DNA from: an uncultured Clostridia bacterium
Lineage (GTDB): Bacteria; Bacillota_A; Clostridia; Christensenellales; Borkfalkiaceae
Reading direction: 5' to 3'
NCBI GenBank assembly: GCA_934292955.1
Contig: CAKQXZ010000089.1
Coordinates: 1-8,061, forward strand
DNA length: 8,061 bases
The translations under genes were made by a program, and so were the position numbers. The notes under the pieces were generated by a model, which searched no databases, was not told the origin of the DNA, and worked only from the letters and a program-made list of their open reading frames with translations. Shown piece by piece: positions 1 to 5,600 of the stretch (positions within the stretch are counted from its first letter, which is position 1; each line of letters starts with the position of its first letter).

Positions 1-1719
1 CGCCACGACGACTTTGGTTACCCCCTTGGCTTCCGCCGCGAGGTTTTCTCTCACCTTTTTATCGGTTTTATAATCGAGCGCGGAAAAGCTGTCGTCGAAG
101 ACGAGAATTTCGGCGTCCGCCGCCACGGCGCGGGCTATACAAAGCCTCTGACGTTGCCCGCCCGAAACGTTTTTTCCACCTTGCGATATGGGCGCGTTGT
201 ATTTTTCGGGCATTTCGTTGATAAATCCGTCCGCCTCGGCAATTTTTGCCGCGCGTTCTATCTTTCCGAAAGGCATTTCGGGGTTACAAAAGGCTATGTT
301 GTCTTTAACCGTTCCCGAAAAAAGCAAGCCTTTTTGCGGAACGACGGCAACTTTTTTGCGGAGGGTTTCTTCCGTCATATCCTTAACGTCCACACCGTCG
401 ATTTTAACCGAACCTTCCGTCACGTCGTAAAGCCGCGGAATAAGATTTATAAGCGTCGTTTTTCCGCTGCCCGTCGCGCCGATGAACGCAACCGTTTCGC
501 CCTTATGAACTTTGAACGATATGTTCCTTATTACATCCTCTTGTCCGTGCGTGTAACCGAAAGAGACGTTATCGAACTCAATTTCGCCCGTTTTTTCGGT
601 TTTTTCATCTTCAGTCGGATAAATTATGTCCGATTTCGACTCAAGAACCTTATTGATACGCCCTGCCGAAACCTGCGCTCTCGGGAAAAGAACGAACATC
701 ATCATAAGCATCATAAACGACATGATTATCTGCGAAGAAAGCATCATGAACGACGTAACCGTTGCGTAATCGGTCGTTCCCTTGTTGATAAGGCTTGCGC
801 CTATCCAATAAATAGCGAGCGAAACGCCGTTCATGACGAGAGTCATTACGGGACTCATAAACCCCATAACTCTGCTCGTAAAAAGCTGCATGCGACTGAA
901 ATCTCTGTTTACGTTTTCGAATTTGTTTTCGACGTAATTCTCGGCGTTGTATGCTTTAACTATTCTTATACCCGTAAGGTTTTCACGTGTTACGCCGTTA
1001 AGATCGTCGGTCAGCTTCTGAGTCTTTTTGAATACGGGCAAAACCGCCGCCATTATACACGCGATCGCCACTATTAAAATTACAACCGACGCCGCAACCG
1101 CAACGGTAAGTTCCATGCTCGTCGCATGAATTTTAGCGATTGCCCAGATTGCCGTTATCGGCGCGGCAACGACCATACGAAGAGCCATTACGTTGGTTAT
1201 CTGCACCTGCTGAACGTCGTTAGTTGCTCTCGTTATAAGCGAAGCCGTTGAAAAATCGTTGATTTCGCGCGCGGAAAACTCGTTGATTTTGGCATATACT
1301 TTCGACCTTATCGTCGTCGTTAAAGACGAAGCGACGTAAGACGCGATAAAGCCTACGACCATTTGCGTAAGCGCGGATAAAAGCGCGTAGCAAAGCATGA
1401 GTCCGCCGCATTTCCAGATATCTCCGACGGTTGCCGTCGCCATTTTAAGGAATCTCTCCGCCGCCTCGCCGCTTATGCCGATCGCCGCAAGAGAATCGGA
1501 CGTTACTCCGCCCCATCCGACTGCCGAGATAAACGCCGAAAACGCTTCGCCGAGCTTTTCGGGGTGGTTGTGATAATCGAGGTAGGTTATCGCTTCGATT
1601 ATCGCCTGAACCTTATCCACGAGCGTCATCGTGAAATACACCTGCAAAACGGTAAGCCCCGTCAGAAAAATGATGAGAAACCAATCTTTCGCCCGCAGGT
1701 TTTTGTAAAGTTTAAACAT
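1..1719 (-). CDS. ABC exporter half-transporter (TMD-NBD), degenerate-site subunit of a probable heterodimeric multidrug exporter; 3' end cut by window edge
   Basis: This is a membrane ATPase that uses ATP to export substrates, probably drugs or lipophilic compounds. The visible 573 residues begin at ATG 1719, preceded by AGGAG. Hydrophobic segments lie near residues 14-35, 105-130, 175-195, 200-225, 280-307 and 320-345, giving the six helices of a type IV exporter. The NBD starts near residue 378 and shows the A-loop Tyr389, Walker A GATGSGKT (414-421), Q-loop Gln462, signature VSGGQRQR (518-525), Walker B ILVFDD (538-543) and D-loop SALD (546-549). The H-loop lies beyond the window. Residue 543, normally the catalytic Glu, is Asp. 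In TM287, BmrC and LmrC this marks the subunit with the non-hydrolytic site, so a second half-transporter probably follows. The loop between helices 1 and 2 is about 70 residues, longer than usual. The gene overlaps the MarR gene by 8 bases (ATGTTTAA), which implies co-transcription. The family is certain; the substrate is unknown. Confidence 0.95.
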   Translation of the reverse strand, partial: MFKLYKNLRAKDWFLIIFLTGLTVLQVYFTMTLVDKVQAIIEAITYLDYHNHPEKLGEAFSAFISAVGWGGVTSDSLAAIGISGEAAERFLKMATATVGDIWKCGGLMLCYALLSALTQMVVGFIASYVASSLTTTIRSKVYAKINEFSAREINDFSTASLITRATNDVQQVQITNVMALRMVVAAPITAIWAIAKIHATSMELTVAVAASVVILIVAIACIMAAVLPVFKKTQKLTDDLNGVTRENLTGIRIVKAYNAENYVENKFENVNRDFSRMQLFTSRVMGFMSPVMTLVMNGVSLAIYWIGASLINKGTTDYATVTSFMMLSSQIIMSFMMLMMMFVLFPRAQVSAGRINKVLESKSDIIYPTEDEKTEKTGEIEFDNVSFGYTHGQEDVIRNISFKVHKGETVAFIGATGSGKTTLINLIPRLYDVTEGSVKIDGVDVKDMTEETLRKKVAVVPQKGLLFSGTVKDNIAFCNPEMPFGKIERAAKIAEADGFINEMPEKYNAPISQGGKNVSGGQRQRLCIARAVAADAEILVFDDSFSALDYKTDKKVRENLAAEAKGVTKVVVA

Positions 1720-2134
1720 CTTTTTTTGCTCCTAAAAGTTTCTTGTATATAGCCAAAAGCGAATCGAACTCCTCGTCCGTCAACACGGACATGTGTTTCT
1801 TAAACTCGTTTTTAAGTTCCGTCGTTCGCTTTTCGTGTTGCTCCCGCCCTTTTTCCGTCAGGGAAACTATAACTTTCCTTCCGTCCGTTTCGTCTCTGCT
1901 TCTTTTTATTATTCCCTTTTTCTCCGACGTTTTCAAAAGATTTGCAACCCTTCCCGACCCTACGCGCAGAAAATCGGAAATATCTCCCGCAGTCGCGCTG
2001 CCGTGGCGGAAAAGGTACCTCATCATCGCCCCTTCACCGAACGCCGCGTCCGAATCGGGGCGTTTTAACGTCGACCGTCGCATAAGCTCGCCGATTGTCG
2101 TCATCATTTCCTTTAACTTGTTGTCATCAATCAC
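1712..2134 (-). CDS. MarR-family winged-helix transcriptional regulator, probable repressor of the efflux operon
   Basis: This is a 140-residue DNA-binding regulator of the usual MarR length. Residues 1-30 are helical and would belong to the dimerisation region. The winged helix-turn-helix runs from about 35 to 90: the helices around ATAGDISDFLRVGSGRVANLL (residues 47-67) are the HTH, and DETDGRK (81-87) is the wing tip, with the Asp and Arg typical of the family. Residues 91-136 form the C-terminal dimerisation helices. The start is GTG at 2134, supported by GGGAG 9 bases upstream. An internal ATG at residue 10 or 11 has AAGGA too close to be preferred. The gene is first in an operon with the exporter, which it overlaps by 8 bases. 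By analogy with similar MarR-exporter pairs, it probably represses its own promoter until a ligand, perhaps an exported compound, binds. The ligand cannot be read from the sequence. Confidence 0.93.
   Translation of the reverse strand: MIDDNKLKEMMTTIGELMRRSTLKRPDSDAAFGEGAMMRYLFRHGSATAGDISDFLRVGSGRVANLLKTSEKKGIIKRSRDETDGRKVIVSLTEKGREQHEKRTTELKNEFKKHMSVLTDEEFDSLLAIYKKLLGAKKDV
1729..1733 (-). promoter_or_regulatory. Ribosome binding site of the ABC exporter gene
   Basis: AGGAG on the minus strand lies 9 bases before ATG 1719. It sits inside the last codons of the MarR gene and fixes the exporter start at the 8-base overlap with the MarR stop codon. This layout suggests translational coupling. 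Confidence 0.85.
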
Positions 2135-2143
2135 TTTTCTATT

Positions 2144-2148
2144 CTCCC
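2144..2148 (-). promoter_or_regulatory. Ribosome binding site deciding the GTG start of the MarR gene
   Basis: GGGAG on the minus strand lies 9 bases before GTG 2134. It supports the non-ATG start over the internal ATG codons at residues 10 and 11, whose nearest purine tract (AAGGA) is only 1-4 bases away. Confidence 0.75.
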
Positions 2149-2183
2149 GACCGATTTTGAAGATTTATGCTCTTTGGCGTAAT

Positions 2184-2204
2184 TTATCTTTCAGTGTGAG
2201 ATAA
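2184..2204 (-). promoter_or_regulatory. Candidate MarR operator at the transcription start
   Basis: TTATCT (2184-2189) and AGATAA (2199-2204) form a 6-bp inverted repeat with a 9-base spacer. It spans the predicted start point and touches the -10 box. The 21-bp size and the position are typical of autoregulated MarR operators. The half-sites are AT-rich and short, so chance remains possible. Assignment to this regulator is inferred. Confidence 0.45.
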
Positions 2205-2232
2205 TTATAATCGCAAAGCCGTCTCTTGTCAA
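2204..2232 (-). promoter_or_regulatory. Strong housekeeping-sigma promoter of the MarR-exporter operon
   Basis: On the minus strand, TTGACA (2232-2227) and TATAAT (2209-2204) are separated by exactly 17 bases. Both hexamers match the sigma-A/sigma-70 consensus fully. Transcription would start near 2197, giving a leader of about 62 bases before GTG 2134. Such an unmodified strong promoter fits a gene held off by a repressor. Confidence 0.9.
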
Positions 2233-2356
2233 AAGAATAAACGCCCGAACTATCGATTTTATCAAACAATCTTATTTTTCACGTTTTCGATATATGCAAG
2301 CTTAGCCGCAGGCAATCGCGTTTAACATCGGTTCAGGCTCACATAAACGGATGCAC
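2233..2356. other. Spacer between the operon promoter and the upstream terminator, no feature seen
   Basis: This stretch separates the -35 box of the MarR promoter from the U tract of the terminator at 2357-2403. I found no credible open frame, ribosome binding site, extended repeat or convincing promoter on either strand. Confidence 0.6.
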
Positions 2357-2403
2357 AAAAAAAACACGGGCGGAAACCATCATCTTTCGAGGGTTTCCGC
2401 CCG
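2357..2403 (-). terminator. Intrinsic terminator ending the surface-protein operon
   Basis: A perfect 12-bp GC-rich stem (CGGGCGGAAACC at 2367-2378 with its complement at 2392-2403) encloses a 13-base loop. On the minus strand it is followed by GTG and then eight T residues (2364-2357). The plus-strand side has no T run, so the terminator works in the minus direction. It lies about 240 bases after the stop of the large surface gene and insulates the MarR operon from read-through. It could equally end a separate short transcript from the intervening region. Confidence 0.9.
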
Positions 2404-2415
2404 CACTTGCTCAAT

Positions 2416-2475
2416 ACTTATTTTATATTGTTAGTCCGCCGCTTCGGTGCGGGGGTTATAATCGTAAAAATAAGT
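2416..2475 (-). repeat. Nested stem in the 3' region of the surface operon
   Basis: A 9-bp outer stem, ACTTATTTT (2416-2424) with AAAATAAGT (2467-2475), encloses a GC-rich inner hairpin (CCGC 2436-2439 with GCGG 2449-2452, plus a further CG/CG pair around CTT). It lies 12 bases before the terminator stem in the direction of transcription. The outer stem is AT-rich and could be coincidental; the inner stem is stronger. Confidence 0.45.
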
Positions 2476-2611
2476 GTTTTTCGAAACGAGATTTTCTTTC
2501 AACTCTTTTGAGTAGGCATAACTTACCCAGAAAAAACTGCCGCGTTCAGATATCAAGCCGAATTTTTACATCTGTTCGGCTTTTCCCTGCCAAGCGACAG
2601 TTTTTTACCAT
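2431..2611 (-). pseudogene. Possible frameshifted small open reading frame (two overlapping frames)
   Basis: A frame from ATG 2611 reads 21 residues, starting MVKNCRLAGKSRTDVK, and stops at TGA 2546. A second frame runs open without its own ATG from 2565 to TAA 2431: 44 residues, containing ERGSFFWVSYAYSKELKE and ending NPRTEAAD. The two cross at an A5 run (2563-2567, read as AAAAA on the minus strand). Removing one A would join them into a 59-residue protein ending shortly before the terminator. No good ribosome binding site precedes ATG 2611. The second frame looks protein-like in composition, with alternating aromatic and charged residues and an Asp/Glu-rich end, but it is short. Because the first half overlaps a large inverted repeat, the frame could simply be read-through of a palindromic element. 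I do not recognise the product. Confidence 0.25.
2531..2606. repeat. 76-bp nested inverted repeat with A6/T6 ends
   Basis: The outer arms are AAAAAACTGCCGC (2531-2543) and GCGACAGTTTTTT (2594-2606). They match at 12 of 13 positions, and the odd position becomes a G-U pair in a minus-strand transcript. Inside, AAGCCGAA (2555-2562) and TTCGGCTT (2575-2582) form a perfect 8-bp stem with a 12-base loop. Read in either direction the element ends in six T residues after a stem, like a bidirectional terminator. It lies 37 bases beyond the stop codon of the large surface gene. It may be a terminator, part of a structured RNA, or a short dispersed palindromic element. I see no clear target-site duplication. 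Confidence 0.75.
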
Positions 2612-2613
2612 AG

Positions 2614-2641
2614 ATTATATAATTTCAATCCGCAATTACAA
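2614..2641 (-). promoter_or_regulatory. Candidate promoter overlapping the 3' side of the surface gene stop
   Basis: On the minus strand TATAAT (2619-2614) has TTGTAA (2641-2636) 16 bases upstream: a perfect -10 box with a 4-of-6 match at -35. The predicted start, near 2607, falls at the first base of the 76-bp inverted repeat. A transcript from there to the terminator would be about 250 nt and highly structured. The local sequence is AT-rich, so a chance -10 match is quite possible. Confidence 0.3.
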
Positions 2642-2642
2642 T

Positions 2643-5600
2643 CTAATTGAAATCTTCAGGGTAATTCTGATAATTTGAGTACGATTTACCGTTAGATCCC
2701 GAACTTCCGTTAGAAGCCCATGTTCCTTTTCCGGCAGAGCCGCCATAGCCGACAGATCCGCCATAGCCGTCTCCACCGTTACCACCGTTTCCGCCTGTTG
2801 CAAAAATAATGTGGCTACTGCTTCCGTTGCCGCCTGAACCGCCGTTATAACCATACCCGCCGTTTCCGCCGTTCAATCCGCCGCCGACTCCACCCGGATC
2901 TCCGCCGTTACCACCGCTTCCGCCGTTTCCGGGACGTTCATATTTCCCGCTGTAATCGCTATATCCTCCGTGACCACCGTTTCCGCCGTCTCCACCGCTG
3001 CTTGGTTTTGCAGCCGTACTGGTATCATCTAACCCGTTACCGCCATTACCGCCATTTCCGCCGCGACCACCGATACGACCGTCTCCACCGCGACCACCGT
3101 TGCCGCCTTTACCACCACGACCACCGTTTCCGCCGTTGCCGCCTCGTCCACCGTTTCCACTTCTGCCTTTTGCAACCACTTTAGTGGTTGAAGACGAGAA
3201 ATACAATTCGCTTTGCGAAACATTCTGATGAAATGCGCCACCTGAAAGACCGCCGTCTCCACCGTTACCGCCCCTGCCGCCTGCAGCAAAATCTGCCGTT
3301 GCGGCAAGCCCGTTTGCGCCGTTACCGCCATGTCCGCCGTTTCCGCCTTCCATGGTAATTTTTTTGCAAGAACTCATAACTTTGAAGTTATTCGAAATCC
3401 AGATAGCATAGCCGCCGCGACCTCCAGGGTTTGCGTCCTGTCCGCGCAATTCATTAGAGTACATTGTACCCGACGCATTAGGCGCGTCGCCACCTGTACC
3501 GCCTTTTACATACAGTTCTTTAACAAGGACAGTAAGATTATTGGCATTTATTCCCGCATATCCGTTCGTCAGCGCGTATACGCCCGACGACTCACGTTTT
3601 CCCGCAGCAACACTGAGTTTACCCGTTCCTTCGATTGTAAGATTCCGAGCGTAAATTCCGTATTCGCCCTCGGTGTCGAGCGTTCTCGGCATAATAGAAC
3701 AATCTCCCGTTACGTTTATAGTAAAATCGCTCCAGAAGTCAACATAAATCCCATTGGTTTTAAATTGGTAATTGAAATTTTTAAAATACACTTTCAATGG
3801 CGTACTACGAGATTGCGCCACTATATCAAGATATGTAACTTTAGTCTCTTCCTTACTTAAGAAATAAATACTCTTTATATTTGCGGGAATTTTAATCGTT
3901 CGCGTTTCTATTGACGTCATCGACGACGCATCGTATAGGCATATATTATCCTTTATATCTGCTGTGAAACTTGGAACATTATAAGTCGCTTCGCCTTCAG
4001 CTCTGAGTTCATCATCTTCATGACTATAATTATAAATAAATTTTACATTTATCTTTTTGTACCATATATAATCGTTGGCGTTAAAGTTTACCGTCGAAGT
4101 ATAATATGTCTTTTGATACACATTCGCTCCATTACTCGTCACTGTAACCGTTACATTTTTTAATTGATATTTAGATCCTATCCCTTTAATACCGCTCGAT
4201 TTAAAATATAGATCTCCTGTTTCATCCTGCTTATAGATGGTGATTTCAGGATCATCCACCACATAAAAAACTTGCGCTCTGATTCCCCAAAAATCAATCG
4301 AAACGGCTATTGTTTCTGGAGTTGTAAATTTGTATTTTCCGTCTACGGGGGATACTTTTTTCTGTGAACTATTCTTCACTACGATATCTGAATCTGCAAC
4401 GTTATTGACGAATATTTTTGTGTTGCCTATACAACGATATAACGCAAATTTATATTTCAGATTAGTAAAAATATGTTGATTATCTTGCTCTGCCCCTTCG
4501 ACAAGTACTTTATATACTCCGTCCTGAGAATAGAAAAGCATGAAACTTAAACTATCGTCGTCCGATGTAATTAAATACAATTTTTCTTCCGTTGACGACA
4601 AACTGTAACTTATTGCAGAATTCTGATCGATAGTTTCTGCTTTGCCGATAGCTTCAGGCGTTCCGGTGTTTTTTATTTCATACAAATGAACAGATCCCAG
4701 AACGGCCTTTCTGATAAATAACAAATACTCCCCTGCGGGAATTTTCATAAAATGCTGATTTGCAATCGTCCATGTATAAAGCTGCTCTGGTTTTATTTCT
4801 TGAACCACCGATTCTTTATTGAGATCTGCTTTTGTTAAGAAAAACACACCTGCTTGTCCGCCGACGTTACTCATCGTTAATTTTACATAAACGACATTGG
4901 CATGCGCCGTAAATGAATACACGTCATTTATTTTTGTTAAATTGCATGTTTGACCGTTTATGTCCGAAATAACAACATCAGTAGTAAATGTATTATTGCT
5001 GCTTTTAGCTATACGGACTTCGTATTTCTCCCCTACCGTTAAATTATACCTAAAAATGTTGGTGTGATTGACAACAATAGTATCTCCGACGTTCATACGT
5101 ATTCCGTCTTTTGAAACCGTTAAAACCGTACTGCCGTTTAAAACCGTTTGCAAATAATATGTGCCTGTCATCAATACTGAATCATTTCCGATTTTATCCA
5201 TAACGGAATCATAAAGAAAATAGCTATCTATGCCTTCAAAAGTATAATAACAATTATCCGAAACGACTTTAATTTCAACTACCACCGTCCCTTGTCCCGA
5301 TATCGTTTTTTCTACTTGTCCATCAGGATCTGCTGTTATCGATTCGACAGTTACAGGCGTTATAGCAATATCCATTCTATCAGGCATATTACCGCCAACA
5401 ACAAAATAATACACTTTGCCCTTTTCAAGGCTTAAATTGTCCGCATCGCCCACATTTACAACGCGACCTTCGCATACAGTTCCTATTATATTTACTGCGG
5501 AGGGAAGAGAAAGTTTATAATTCAAAGTTTGAGGAGCTTTAAATTTTAGTGTTTTATATAATGTTCCGCCCGATACGGACAAGGATTTTCCGCCGCGAAC

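Noticed and set aside
154..1077. 307-residue open frame on the plus strand
   Set aside because: It lies antisense to the ABC exporter, whose Walker A, Q-loop, signature and Walker B motifs are all intact on the minus strand. The plus-strand translation is rich in Arg, His and Phe with no recognisable domain.
1743..2204. 153-residue open frame on the plus strand
   Set aside because: It is antisense to the MarR gene, which has a clear winged-helix pattern, a ribosome binding site and a promoter. The plus-strand product is a Ser/Phe-rich shadow.
2206..2211. TATAAT on the plus strand within the MarR promoter
   Set aside because: There is no -35-like hexamer 16-18 bases upstream and no plus-strand gene follows. 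The match comes from the near-palindromic ATTATAAT.
2643..2760. C-terminal LPXTG or other sorting signal in the large surface protein
   Set aside because: The last 40 residues contain no LPXTG-like motif, hydrophobic segment or positively charged tail; the protein ends NYPEDFN.
2636..3331. Minus-strand open frames of 72 and 100 residues in another frame of the Gly-rich region
   Set aside because: They are alternate-frame readings of the glycine codon repeat (Ala/Val/Thr-rich), with no start signals.
2679..3503. Regular short repeats that could suggest a CRISPR array
   Set aside because: The unit is about 9 bp, in frame with a coding sequence and without unique spacers. It is a protein-level glycine repeat.
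3002..3860. Plus-strand open frames opposite the Gly-rich and solenoid region
   Set aside because: The His/Arg-rich product at 3002-3184 is the reverse of glycine codons. The 3330-3860 frame is antisense to a continuous 1636-codon gene.
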